Assembly (NCBI GenBank): GCA_033439795.1
Contig: JAUTDP010000004.1
Location: forward strand, 1,116,001 to 1,180,000
Length of the DNA: 64,000 nt
Reading direction: 5' to 3'
Origin: Sordaria brevicollis
Taxonomy: Eukaryota > Ascomycota > Sordariomycetes > Sordariales > Sordariaceae
Positions 1-12,175 of this stretch are shown here, piece after piece (the first letter of the stretch is position 1; each line of letters opens with the position of its first letter). A program made the translations under genes and the position numbers. Under the pieces are notes generated by a model. That model worked only from the letters and a program-made list of their open reading frames with translations. It was not told where the DNA came from and ran no database searches.

Positions 1-69
1 CTCACCACGCACACTTCTCGCAACACATATCTCCAACATCACACAAGCCCCTTCCACATATTCCGCAAG

Positions 70-1197
70 ATGAGGTGGTTCTCGGAGAAGCAATGGGCCA
101 TGGTGGAGGACAAGTCTGACCTCACACCCGAAGAAATTCCCATCTACTATGCTACCAAGGAAAAGTTGGATGCGCTCAGGAGCGCATATTACCAACTCGA
201 AAGCAATCTTGACGGGTATCTGATGAAGGTGCTCAGAAAGATCGAAGCGGCAAAGCGAGAGATTAGGCTGTGCAAGGCGAAGCATGATGCCATTCTGGAG
301 GAGCTCGGCACAACCCACAATATGCCAAACCGGCAGCAGATGCTTTCTGTTTGCGCTGCGTGGGAACCTTGGTGGGATGCCCCCGACTATTTTTACGAGA
401 GTGAAACCGGCTTGAGGCTGGACATCACGCCGGGACCCACGCATGAGTGGCATGCTGAGTGGAAGCAAAGACTACTGGAATGTCGTACAACTTACGGCCC
501 CGCTGGTCCTCCGCCATACCCTCCCTTCAATCGTTCTGCGGCTTGGGAAACCAGATCAGCCACTCGAGATCATCCTTTCCCTCTTTACTGGGAGCCAGAC
601 TCCGAACGACAGCTGGCTTGGGAAAAACAACAGAACGAAAAGAACTCGGATGGTAAGAAGGGGCAGCTCCGCGAGAAACATGTCGAGAAAGGTGCAGACT
701 TGGACCTGGGGTCAGAACCCGAGGAGGCAGGCCCATCCGACATCATGAAGGCTCTTGCCCACCTTGAGCACTATGCCAATGACCAGCCTGAGGCTACCAC
801 CGATCACAACAACCCCCGCGCCCTCCCGCCCGCCCAGGTCGCCGAGCAGTCGGGCTCTACCACACGATCCTCCAAGCGCGACAAAGGAAAAGGCAAAGCC
901 GTGGACCCTCCGTCTATCTCCATCAAGTCCAACGCCGCGCCCATCGCCGCTACCACGTCCACATCTGCTGGCCCGTCGCGCTCTTCTGCCCCCGCACCCA
1001 TCGCGGCTTCCGGACGGTCCATCGCTAGTACCAGCGCTGCCACGACCAAGAACATCTCCAGAACTGCCAACGGCACTACCAAGTCTGCTGCGGTTACCAA
1101 AGGAAACCCAAGCCAAGGGACAATGAAGGAAGATGGTGAGAAGAACACCACCGTTGCGGAGCCCAGGACTCTCAGGATTAAGATCAAATCCGTGTGA
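70..1197 (+). CDS. 5' half of an uncharacterised gene truncated by a retrotransposon (375 aa as read)
   Basis: I do not recognise a named family. The product is a clear paralogue of the protein at 46146-48286. Residues about 20-80 are a charged helical, probably coiled-coil region; the rest is low-complexity (Pro/Ser/Thr/Ala), with a KRDKGKGKAVD block near residue 270. The reading frame stays open up to the left end of the LTR at 1193. The last host bases plus the first LTR bases give Val then the stop TGA, so the element itself supplies the stop. The other half lies at 8758-9878 in the compatible frame. The ATG at 70 is the first available; the Met codon at 100 is an alternative start that lines up better with the paralogue's N-terminus. 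A nuclear role is possible from the basic blocks, but this is only inference. Confidence 0.75.
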   Translation: MRWFSEKQWAMVEDKSDLTPEEIPIYYATKEKLDALRSAYYQLESNLDGYLMKVLRKIEAAKREIRLCKAKHDAILEELGTTHNMPNRQQMLSVCAAWEPWWDAPDYFYESETGLRLDITPGPTHEWHAEWKQRLLECRTTYGPAGPPPYPPFNRSAAWETRSATRDHPFPLYWEPDSERQLAWEKQQNEKNSDGKKGQLREKHVEKGADLDLGSEPEEAGPSDIMKALAHLEHYANDQPEATTDHNNPRALPPAQVAEQSGSTTRSSKRDKGKGKAVDPPSISIKSNAAPIAATTSTSAGPSRSSAPAPIAASGRSIASTSAATTKNISRTANGTTKSAAVTKGNPSQGTMKEDGEKNTTVAEPRTLRIKIKSV

Positions 1198-1482
1198 CGA
1201 ACCGTTACAAGTATAGGAGTATATCGCTGGGATAGAACAATAGAACAACGGTAGTAGTAGCTAAAAGGTACTAATTGATTATAGAAGTTATTATTTATTG
1301 AAGAACCTATATAATGAAGGCCGGGAGGCCTTCTTATATATTAGTTTTTAGTCCGGTAACTACTACGCCGCTAGAGCGGCTATACGGCCGTCGAAAAGGG
1401 CGCCGCCCGGCGCCGCTATACGGCGCCTACGGCTCTACTTCTAATTAGTTAATTAACTACTATATATAATTGGATCGTAATA
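1193..1482 (-). repeat. LTR of element E (left copy, 3' LTR by orientation)
   Basis: 290 bp, aligning end to end with 8468-8757. It starts TGTGACGAACC and ends GTAATA, where the other copy has GTAACA. The outer edge next to the host gene keeps its C and G; RIP-type changes increase toward the interior. It contains a very GC-rich, self-complementary core (about 1400-1430). Confidence 0.92.
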
Positions 1483-4400
1483 CGATACCCCTTCTCTTAT
1501 AGCTTTATCTTTAAACGCTACGATATAACTTTAATACGTAATTATTATTCCCTTAGTAAATTTCTACCTTCTAATAATAATTCGGTTAATTAATTTATTT
1601 ACCCTATTTAATTTCCCTTCCTTTCCCTTTTTATTAATTTTTTATAATATTTATACAATTCTTTTTAGTAAATTTTCCCTTTTCTTTCCTTTATTATCTT
1701 TTAATATAATACTTCGTCGTATTATTACCCTTTTTATTATTAAACGGTCCTTTCGCTACGGATCCGCTACTAAAATTCTTATTAATTGTATTAAAATTCT
1801 TAATTAATTATTCGAAATACTTTATTTAAATTATTTTTAATATAAACGGTTTTATATTATAAATTTATCGAAATCGAAATCGTATAGCGAATATATTTAT
1901 TATAAACGCCCTTATAATAATATCGATATAAAAAATAAATATAAATATTATAAATAATATATAAGGTTTTATTCGTTATTAATACGTTTTAATTTCTTCC
2001 GCGATTTAAGAAATTTAATATCTAAAAAACGAAGAAGAATATTTAATAAAATAAATTTATAAATTTTAATGTCGTTTAATACGAATTCGTAAATAAAAAC
2101 GTTATTTATAAAAGAAATAGAAATTTTTATTTAACCGTAAGATAGTAAAATATAAAAAGGAATTATTAGAAAGTAATATTCCTATAGTAGGAGATTTTAA
2201 CGTTATTATTTATAACGACGATTTGTAATTTAATAAATTAAGCGTATTATTTTTTAATTCTTTAGAGTAATTAGCTTTTAATCCTTTTAAATTAGTCGGT
2301 TAGGATTTTATCGATATTAATTCTCAATTTCGTTTTTAAAATTAGCGAAATTATTTAAAGGTTTTTAAATATTATTTATATAGTTATAACCTTTCTATTT
2401 AATAAAATATTTAATTAATTTATCTTTTTCGTCGATTTTTAAATTTAAAATTACTTCCGTAATATATTTATCCCTATTATTTTATATTACCGTTTAATAA
2501 TCGATTTTAACTATTTTAAACTTTAATTCGAATAATAAAATATAGAAAATTAATTATTAATATATACTTTTAAAGAATTTTAATCGGTAATTATTTATAC
2601 TAATTCTCTTAATAATTTTAAATAATTTTATTTTTTTAAAATTGAATTTATTATTAGGTCGTTTTATTTTAATATTGCGATAAAGAAGGTAAATTGTATC
2701 CCCCTCCTTAAAGATCGGCATTAACGATTTTATACGGTTATAATATCGATTTATTTTATTACGAATAAAGGTAAATTTATCCTTTAGAATTTAATATATC
2801 TCTATAAGGCGTTTAATACGAATATAAACTCTAAAAATTTATATTTTTAAATCCTATCCCCTTTGTAAATTTATTTCGTATTTATAATTAATAAACAATA
2901 GTATAATTTTAATCGTTTTTATCTTCGAATTATTATAAAATATTTAAATTATAAATAATAATTCGGTCCAATTATTTTATTCGTAATTAATATATACTCG
3001 AAAGTATATTTTTAAGATTTAGTTCATTTATTTTATTTATTCGTTTATTCTTACGTAATACGTAATAAATATTTTATTTTTTACGCCTAATTTATTAATA
3101 AAAATTTATTAAAATTATAACGTAAATAACTTATCCCTATCCGTTACAAATTCTTTAAACTATTTGTAATTCGATATAATATATTAAATAAAGATATAAG
3201 CGAATTATTTAGCGTTTATATTCTCTTAAAATAATATAAAGTAGGAGAATTTCGTAAATTGGTTAATTACGACTAATATATTATCGTATTTAATATTTAT
3301 AGTTAAATTTCGAAATATTAGGAATTTGGTAATAAAATTTATAGTAAAGTATTATTAAAGTCCTTCGGATATTAATAATAGCTTTAATAACTTATAAGAT
3401 TTATAACGGTTTGTTTTAATTTTATAGTAAATTTTATACTTATATAGGATTTTTATAACGATATTTCGCATTTTAGCGAATTTAAATATTTATTAAATTT
3501 TTATTAAAATTTTTATAATACTTATATAACCTCCTTCCTCCGGTAATTTATAAATATTTCGTATTAACTTTTTCTAAAATTAGGGGGGTACTTATATTTT
3601 ACTATTATATATTTATAGTTCGATAGAAATAATTAAATATTTTTTAATTTCTTTATTATTAATTGCGTACTATCCGTCGATAATACGTTAAATCTAATTA
3701 TCGGGTTTAGTAAATATAGTATAGACCTTTAAATTTTATTTTAAATCGTTATCGAATTTTTGGATAATAGGTTTATAAAATAACGATTTATCTTTATTAA
3801 TAATAAATAGGGTAGCCGAAGTAGTTTTTTTAGTTTTAAAGTCTTTTTATCTATTTAAAACATCGGCTCTTATATTTTTTAAACTTTTATAATAATAAAT
3901 TACGAAATTAAATTATACGAAGAATTTTAATTATTATATTTAATATTAATTTAATTCTTTAATTAATATAAAGTATATTAAATTCTTATAATCCGAATAA
4001 ATTTTAATTAATTTAATTATTCTATTAAATTATAATCGCTATTCTTTAAACGCTTAAATAATAAATATAAATTCTTTATTATAAATAGAGTAATTAAGTT
4101 CGGGTCCTTTAAAAACTTTCGAAAAGAATATAATAAAGTATAAACGATTTTAATTATTTCTTTATTTTAATTATTTACTTATAGCCTAATTTAATATATT
4201 AATTTCGATTTCGAATTCTTTAATAGGATCGGGTAATATTAAAATTAGGTTATCGAAAATTATCCGTTTAAAAATATTAAAGGCGTTATTATATTTTTTT
4301 ATTTATTTATATTCGACGTTTTTCTTTATTAAATCGTTAAATAATTTAATGATATTTTTAAACCTTTTAATAAATTATCTGTAAAAATTAACGAATCCGA

Positions 4401-7400
4401 AGAATTTATATACGTTTATTATAGTAGTTAATATTAATTAATCGGTAATATTTTTAATCTTCGCTAAATCTATTCGAATTTAGCCCGGCAAAATATAATA
4501 TCTTAAGAAATTTATTTATTCCTTATAAAATTCGCTTTTTTTAAGGTTAACGGATAGGCTAGCTTTTTTTAATATAATTAGGATTTTATATACGTATTTT
4601 TAATATTCTTCTTTATTTTCGGAAAAGATAATAATATTATTTATATAAGCTATTACGAATTCTTTTACGAATTATTTAAATACGGCGTCGATTTTAATTT
4701 AGAATAATATTAATATATTCGTAAAATTTTATAATATTATTTAATATTTATAATATCCTAATAATATTCTAAATATTATTTTAATTTCTTCTCCTTTCTT
4801 TATACGAATTTAAAAAAATACCGAAATAAAATCGAATTTAGAAAATATTTTTATTTTACTAAGCCGGTCTCTTATATTTTAAATTAGCGGTAATGGGTAA
4901 CGATTTTTAACCGTATTATTATTAAAATACCGGTAATCGATAATAAAACGAAGTTCTTTATCTTTTTTAAGTACGAATAGAATTAGTAAGCCCTATAATA
5001 ATTATAATTCTTTAATATATTTAAATTTAAATTTTTCGTCGATATATTCTTTAAGCGCTTTTATTTAAATAACGTTTAATTAATAGATTTTCTAATAATT
5101 AGGTTTAACGCCTTCCTTTAAAGGTATTTTATAATCCTATAGACCGTATACCGGTAATATATATTTAAAAGATATTTTGAATATTTTATATCCTCGATAT
5201 TAAATAAGGATATTTTTAAATTTATCGTTATTATTAGGCTTTTTAAAAGGTAGTTCTAATAGAAATACCTCTTTTAAATAAATATTAATAAATATAATTA
5301 TCTTCGATAATTCTAATAGTAATATAGTTTCGTATAATAAAGGATATTAACCCTTTCTATTAGTAATTGAGATTTCTTCGGTTATTAATTTAATGGATAC
5401 TTTAAATCGTCGTTTAATAGTCCCGTTAATCTAATTAATATTTAGGTTATATTTTTTAAATTAGGGTCTTCCTAATATAGTATTATATTTACTAATTAGC
5501 GTAATATTAAAGACAATTTTTTATATATCGCCGTCGATAATAATTTTTATAGGTATTATTTTTTTAAATATTTATCCTTATTCGTAATTCGGATTCTTCC
5601 CTTTAAATATATATATTTAATAAAGTCTTTTTTTATAAACTTAGGGAATTTTTTAATTATTTACCGTTTACGGGGTAATAAAATTAATTAACGATTTAGA
5701 GTTAATTATAGCCGTTGTTAATCCTTTAAACGGCTTTATTTAATTTATTTAAATTTAGTAAATCGAATTAATATCGTAATTTATTTCGAGGATTTATATT
5801 GGTATAATTATTTATAATTCTTTCGTAAAGAGTTAACGTTATTTCCTTATTTTTTATAATTACTACGGTATTTCCTCTAAATTTTATTATAAATTGTATT
5901 AATATTTAAAGACGATACTATTATAATTTCTTTTTTTTAAAATTTATTACGAAAGTATTCCCTTTCTTCGCGCAAAGTTTAACGAATATACTATTATTTA
6001 ATTTTATTAATTATATAGACGATATAATTAATTTTAATATATTTTTAATATTAGGTATAAAAGTTATTAAAGTATTTTCGTTTATTATAACCCTCTTTAA
6101 ATAATAATTTTAATAATTTATTACCGCCCTTACGGTCCTTCGATAATCCGGCTTCTTATATAAATATAGAATCCTTATAGTAAGCGTTTTAGATTATTAC
6201 CGGTATATTATTTTCCTAAATACGTTAGGGAAAATAATTATATTCTATTTTATATAATAAATACTAAGGGTATATATTATATAAATAATATATTTATATA
6301 ATTTATTTATAAACTAGGTAATTAAGGTAAATTTAAAGATAATTACCCGCTTATAATTCCTATAATTAATCGTATATTACGTAAATATCTACTTCGAAGG
6401 TAATTATTCCGATAAATTATAATATAAGTTTAGGGGGGTAAATCCCTAAGTAGGATTTTTCTTCGATAAAATTAGCGTAATACTTTATACTTAATTATTT
6501 ATTATATTTATTATCGAAATTAAATATAACCTATTTACGTTTTTAATAATATTTTTTTTTAAATCCTTATAGAGCGGATTAAAAGAAGGTAAACAATTCT
6601 TCGGGTATTTTATATAAATTACTAAAGGCGTCTTTATAAAATTAGCAATTTCGTCGATAAAAATAACGTTTATAGTAATTATATACTTTTTATTATCCTT
6701 AACGTTCGATTTCTTTAATATAATACTTTTCGGTTAGAATTTAAAATCTTTCGAATTCCCTTTAAAATTATTCTTCGTAATTAATTTAATCGTTAATATT
6801 AATATTAAAGGCTAATATTATTATATCGAATATATTAATATAAATATCGTATTCCTTATTTAAAATAGTTGCGAATAATTATTCGTCGTATATATCGAAA
6901 TCGTATATATTTTGTAACGAAGGTAGTATAAAATAATTGCGGGGTCGAAGAGTAATAATTTCTTTATTAAATTTGTAAATATAAATTTCGTTACCGTAAA
7001 TATAATCCTCGTTATTATTCTTATTATCGAATTTATATTAATATTATTCGTATTAATTGTATTCTTCGATAAATATATAATCGTTAATTAATTTATTTTC
7101 GTAATTGATTATATAAATATATCGAGGTTCTTTATTATTAATAAAAGAGGTTAAGGTATTAGTAAAATCGTAATCGATTTCGATATTATTAATTTTTTTA
7201 CTTTTACCTTTATTTTTATTAATTAAATTAATAAAGTAAATTAGAATTAATTTCTATTTATTTAAACGTTTATTTCCTCCGCTACGGTAATCCTTAGTAA
7301 AATATCCCGGTTTATTGTATTTAAAATACTTCTTATCTTTATTAGGGTTAATATTTTTATATTTATTAATTGCGTCGATATTTATAAGGTTTAAATAAAT

Positions 7401-8467
7401 ATTATACGTAATATTATACATCTTAGGGTTAATATTATTATTTCGATAATAGTAGTAATTAATATTAATTTTAAGACGGCTATTTCTATATTTTTTTTTA
7501 TATTTATATTCAAATAACTAATTATTAATAATAATTATATTATTAATATACTCGTTAAAATTTCTAAATTTACGATCGATTTTAATAAATTCATCTTTAA
7601 TATTATTTTTAAATCCCTAATAGAATTAATATTTAAATCCTTTTTTATTCTAATTAATTCGGAAGGTAAATTATTTAAATTCGGTAATATAAGCGGAAGC
7701 GGATTTAATTTAACGGAATTTATTAAATTCAATTTCGGTTTAGCGGATTTTATCGGCCAATTTAAAAATTTAATTAATAACTATTTCAAAATATACGAAA
7801 TCGGTAAAAATTTAAACGGTCTTTCGATATATATCGGTAGGGGTATTACCGAAGAAATTAATTTAAATAAATTAAAACTATTTAAAAGCTTTATTAATAA
7901 GAAAAGAAGTGGCGTAAAGGACTTATTAAATAAAATTAATAATTCTAAAAACTTAAAGGTTAAAACGAATTTAAATTAAAAAATTTTAGAAATCTTCGTA
8001 TTTAATACTATCGAATTTAGAAAGAGGGTTAAACTTAATCTTTACGCGTAAAATAATAATAATAATCGTTTATTTTATTTTAATATTAATATAAATAGAA
8101 TTAATAGCGACGAATTTCGAATTAAATTTATTAATAATTTTGCGAAATTCGGCTAAAATAATAACTTTAATAACTACAGGGATATCGTTAATACCTTTTT
8201 TATAGCGACGAAATTTAATAACGCTAACTTTATAATTATTATTATTTTTAATATTAATTATAAATTCGGCGTTAATATTAAAGCTTTTAATAATAATATC
8301 CGGGAAACCGGTTCTAACGGATCCTCCGGCGAAATATTTAATAAGATTTCTAAATATAATAATAGTATTAAGTTAACGGTAGGTTAAGGAAATTTGAAAG
8401 ATTTGAAAACTTTAAGTATAGTAATAAATTTTAAAATATTAGTATATAAATTAATAAATAAATAATA

Positions 8468-8757
8468 TATAACGAACCGTTATAAATATAAGAGTATATC
8501 GTTAGGATAGAATAATAGAATAATAGTAATAGTAATTAAAAGGTATTAATTAATTATAGAAGTTATTACTTATTGAAGAACCTATATAATAAAGGCTGGG
8601 AGGCCTTCTTATATACTAGTCTTCAATCCGGTAGCCGCCGCGCCGCTAGAGCGGCTATGTAGCCGTTGAGAAGGGCGCCGCCCGGCGCCGCTATGCGGCG
8701 CCTGCGGCTCTACTTCTGATTAATTAACTAACTACTATATATAATTGGATCGTAACA
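8468..8757 (-). repeat. LTR of element E (right copy, 5' LTR by orientation)
   Basis: 290 bp, the partner of 1193-1482. Here the left (inner) half is AT-converted, while the right half next to the host gene is nearly unmutated and keeps the core GGGCGCCGCCCGGCGCC. Confidence 0.92.
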
Positions 8758-9878
8758 ATCCGTAGCCGAAAAGAGAGATATCAAAGGCAAGGGCAAGGCA
8801 GTCGACGAACCAAGCACCACGACCAGCAATAATAACCAGCACAAGATACTCAAGCCCGGCATTAGCAAGCATCCCGCAGCCATTGCGACACACCAGACGA
8901 TCAAGCGCTCGCAGGTTGTCAAGGGCAAGTATTGGGTTTTCAGAAAGTTGGATTCGTCATTGTTCACCAAAACCGGCAGCATCAGAGCAGACTTTGCGTT
9001 TGGTAAAGGCAACACCCATAACGGAGTCAAGGAGAAGGGGCAGAAGACCGTGTCTGGAACTGCAGGTGCCAATAACCATGGCAAAGGTAATGGCGAAGGG
9101 AGCAGCAGCATGGCCAGTAGCAGCAAGACCGCTGCAATCAGCACCAATGGCAACAACAAGAGCGAGTCGGACGACGAGTTCCGCTTGGCTGTGGGCCAAA
9201 ATAGCGATGACTACGACAGTGGCAGCGAAACAGACAACAGCAAAGACAGTGACTTTGAGCTCACGTCCAAACCCAAAAAGAGGAAAGCTACTACCGCTAC
9301 TACCGCCGCCACTACCACTACCCACCCTGACCGCAACACCACCATCACAACCACCAGGGCATCTAGCTCCCACTCAAGCGCGAATAAGCGCAAACGCACC
9401 ACTACCGAGACCGGTGACGAAGAAGAGGACGCCTATTACGTCCTCCGCTGTCCACTCGACCGAAACTGCATGACCGAGTCGAGCTACATCCACAACGCCC
9501 CAGCCAGCATCAAGGGGGTCTTCTGCGAGCACCCGTTCAAGAAGCGTCGTGCCATGGAGCATTTCAGGGCATGCGGGCTACAAGGCCAGATTAGCAGCGA
9601 GCGACATATATGGGAGAACTGTTGTCTGAAGGGTAAGTCTTGTTCCTCTATTCGCGCCGTCGCTTTTCCTTTGCTTATGTTCTTCAACCTCTTTCTGTCA
9701 TGGGCGCTTGACTAACCACATCACACAAACAGTCGTCCCCGACCGCAAGAATACCCCTGTCAACGCTGAATGGGCCGAGAAGCACAACCGGACTCTGATC
9801 CGGAGCGCGGTCAAGCAGGCCGAGGGCGGGAAGAAAGAAAAGGAGAGGGTGGAGAAGGAGATGGAGGAGGAGCTTTAG
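8758..9878 (+). pseudogene. 3' half of the same uncharacterised gene, cut off from its promoter
   Basis: After the duplicated ATCCG target site the reading frame continues exactly where the 5' half stopped. The uninterrupted gene would encode 712 aa, against 689 aa for the paralogue. Parts in order: a second KGKGKAVD block; an IKRSQVVKGKYWVFRK block; an acidic block rich in Ser and Asp (around 9160-9260); a KKRKAT basic patch; and a Cys/His module with CPLDRNC followed by HPFKKRRAMEHFRAC. That module may bind zinc. An intron at 9633-9732 (donor GTAAGT, branch-like CTAAC, acceptor ACAG) is in phase 1, as in the paralogue. The last exon, 9733-9878, is 146 bases, the same length as in the paralogue. 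The half shows little RIP, although its neighbour is heavily mutated. Confidence 0.85.
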
Positions 9879-10160
9879 GTATCCTCTTTCCCTGTGCTCC
9901 AGTTATTGCTCTCTGTTGTCCTTGCGGCTTCTTTTTGGTGGCTTTCTTACGATATTTGCCGGCTCTCACTTTGATACGGCTTGGAATTTGATGATGCTCG
10001 AGGGGTATTAGCGTTATGGCATGTTGCATTTATGGCTTTACGGAAGGATGGAGTTCGAATTATGGGGAAAGAGGAATAGGGCAACTTGGCAGAAGGAGTG
10101 TCTCGGGGAGGAGTAACAGGCCTTCTGATGGTGTGCAGTAGATTTTACACACATAATCCT
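9879..10160. other. 3' flank of the split gene
   Basis: GC-balanced, non-coding. It probably holds the 3' UTR and poly(A) region. No reading frame resembles a protein. Confidence 0.5.
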
Positions 10161-10415
10161 GGTGAGAACGAGCCTTGAGCAATCGGGTCATATATGGGGT
10201 ACGCGTGATAGGCAAGGACAAGCCTTGAGACCTGTGTGATTCGTATCACGCATGGCGCTCGGCGAAGACAAGCCTAATACCGCGTGCCTATATATCGTAC
10301 ACGTACTCGGCGAGTTCAAGCTTTGAGATACCGTGTCGTCCATAGTGTACATGCATGACAGTTTAGGCGAAAATAACAGTTGAGATACCAGGCCATACAG
10401 TTGCGCGAATGTAGA
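10161..10415. repeat. Degenerate tandem repeat, about 50-bp unit, about five copies
   Basis: Units start near 10161, 10211, 10261, 10309 and 10366. The shared core resembles GGCGAAGACAAGCCTTGAGA, followed by a variable CGTGT..CGTA..GTACATG part. The same core occurs downstream of the paralogous gene (48454-48560). The function is unknown; a duplicated 3'-flank element or a dispersed minisatellite would both fit. Confidence 0.7.
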
Positions 10416-11660
10416 AGGAAGTGTGGAAGTTTTATGCATTGCAAGACAGGCGGAAAGATATTTGAGTCATGATTCTACAAGATTAGTCAGCTGTTTTCTA
10501 CATATAATATCCTGATACAAGAACATCTAATGGACGAACTCCTGTTGCTTCATATCCAATGTTTTACCACTCTTTATAATGTTTGCCATAAAGGTATTTA
10601 TCAGAATGGGAGAGATCATCTCTTACTCAACAACAAAACTCCAATGGTCCCGTTTGAAAGGCAGGAAGGAACCCAAAATCACAAATGTTCAGCGATGAAG
10701 TACGTAATTATAAAGTGAAAGGCCTGACTTGTTGAATCTGCCTGCGAAAGACAAATAGAATAAAGAGGTAGAGTAGAAGGGCGTAAATAAGTAAGGAACA
10801 AAGCTTGATTGTTGAAAGAGCAAGGAAAGAAAGCTAATCGTGAGACGAGCGAGCAATATACTATGTTCAGCCTGTGTCAAACACCATGAACCCCATTACC
10901 ACGCTATTCACCAGATGCGATTTCCAACTAGAGATGCAAGTCCAATTGCTCCTACTAAACTTCTTCCATTAGAAGGTACCGCATCACAAGGACATCCCTA
11001 TCCTTTTGGGTTTCTTATAAAATTGTATCTCGACGATCAAAACTTCCCGTCAAGTTTGGTTTATATGTCCCAGAACTGTATTGGTCCTATCCGGCTTGCA
11101 AGATTGCTGGATGTTCTAGAACTCCAGAAATACTTGTGCCGAGAAGGGTTAGTAGGCCAGTGCCCGCTATGTTCTATGTATGTTCGATCCCGTAAACCAA
11201 GTAATCCGCTGTTTGACGTGATCCCTTTGCTCTAAATTTTCTGTCGCATTTCTGACTGTACACTGGCCACCCCTCATCTTGATTCTTATAATATCCTATT
11301 CTCTTTGCTCCGATTTTTTTCATCACGAGTTCGTCCATCATCGAAGAAAGCATTGGCATTGAAGTTGTTTTTTAAGAAGATTATATCTATAAGTGTACAC
11401 TTGATCGTACTTTGTACATGTACATTTTGTCCTGTTATGGAGATGAGGGTTGCCCCATGTGTTTCATCTCCTTCTTTTTCTCCATCTAATATCCTCATTC
11501 CATTGCAAACTTTTCCCATAACCAGGGTACCAACTACTTCAGCGAACAACTCGGACTTTTCTCCTTCCTTTCCCCGTTTCTCTTCTTATCCTTCATGTTT
11601 CTCAAGTCCAGACCAGACACGTCCAATTCGTACGTAATCGAAATGAATAGGAGGAGACCG
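10416..11660. other. Intergenic DNA between the tandem repeat and the copia insertion
   Basis: GC-balanced sequence with only short ORFs. The longest, 10840-11235 (+), has no recognisable motif. The segment ends with GACCG at 11656-11660, the left copy of the target duplication of the copia element. Before that insertion it was contiguous with 42845, just downstream of the Hsp70-like gene. Confidence 0.5.
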
Positions 11661-12174
11661 TATTGGAGATCTTACTAAATGGATAGGATATTATAACATA
11701 GTTTTAGATTATTTTATAATATTACTACCACTTATATATATATTACTCGCTTACCTACCCGGCAAGATTTCTTTTCTCTTTTCCTTAATAATTGTCACAG
11801 GCCTAGCCGTGACTGCACGTGATTGGCATATTGCCATCACGTGCTTGTGCTCGTACAGTGGTCGCTTCCTAAGACGTACCACTGTATTCGGGATGGTCCC
11901 GCCCGCACGGGACATTGCGTCACTGCTCACCGCCTACACGGTCAGGGTCACTTGACCGCGCGTGACTAGCGCGTTCCCGTCGCGCCCTATAAAGGGCGGG
12001 CCTCCCACGCACACTTTCTTCCTTTTCCTCTTTCTTCCTCTGTGCAATTACACATATCTACATCTACTACCTACCTTTGCATTGACTGTCCCTGTGATAA
12101 TAATTAAGTTTTTTTTCTTCTTTTTATCTATTCCTCTTCTTTATTCCATTCGTCCCAATCGTACAAATTCAATA
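11661..12174 (+). repeat. 5' LTR of the copia element (about 202 bp plus a 307-bp solo LTR inside)
   Basis: Matches 42640-42839 along its length once the solo LTR 11793-12099 and its ATAAT duplication are removed. It is only lightly RIP-mutated at the outer edge. The right end is TTCAATA, followed by the primer-binding site. Confidence 0.9.
11793..12099 (+). mobile_element. Solo LTR (307 bp) inserted in the copia 5' LTR
   Basis: Starts TGTCACAGG and ends CCTGTGATA, a 9-bp inverted pair apart from one CA to TA change. It is flanked by a perfect ATAAT duplication (11788-11792 and 12100-12104). No internal region or second LTR is present, so it is a recombination remnant of a full element. The start resembles the LTR of gypsy B, so it belongs to a related family. 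It keeps TATAAA at 11988-11993, a plausible promoter, and a near-perfect inverted repeat at 11816-11843. It is almost free of RIP. Confidence 0.9.
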
Positions 12175-12175
12175 A

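Larger units (their letters stand above)
1193..8757 (-). mobile_element. Element E: RIP-mutated Ty3/gypsy-type LTR retrotransposon inserted in a gene
   Basis: Two 290-bp LTRs (1193-1482 and 8468-8757) begin TGT/TAT and end ACA/ATA. They are flanked by a perfect 5-bp duplication ATCCG (1188-1192 and 8758-8762). Coding remnants read on the minus strand. Near 7280-7335 is a gag zinc knuckle whose Cys and His ligands now read Tyr. Around 4860-4960 are reverse transcriptase motifs (LRFIIDYR, then a [15 protein letters not shown] stretch). The catalytic YxDD reads YINN near 4636-4647. A purine-rich tract in the minus sense lies next to the 1193-1482 LTR (about 1487-1496), as expected for its 3' end. 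No open frame survives; stops are mostly TAA and TAG. Order gag, RT and then presumably integrase fits Ty3/gypsy; I did not identify integrase residues. Confidence 0.92.

Noticed and set aside
443..1248. Several 60-180-aa frames overlapping the split gene on both strands
   Set aside because: They are shadows in other frames of the real reading frame at 70-1197, with low-complexity composition and no homology to the paralogue.
10161..10415. CRISPR array
   Set aside because: Units are degenerate and contiguous, with no unique spacers, and the organism is a eukaryote.
10840..11235. 131-aa plus-strand frame
   Set aside because: No motif, signal peptide or intron signal, and it lies in the flank between a tandem repeat and a transposon. 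It may be chance.
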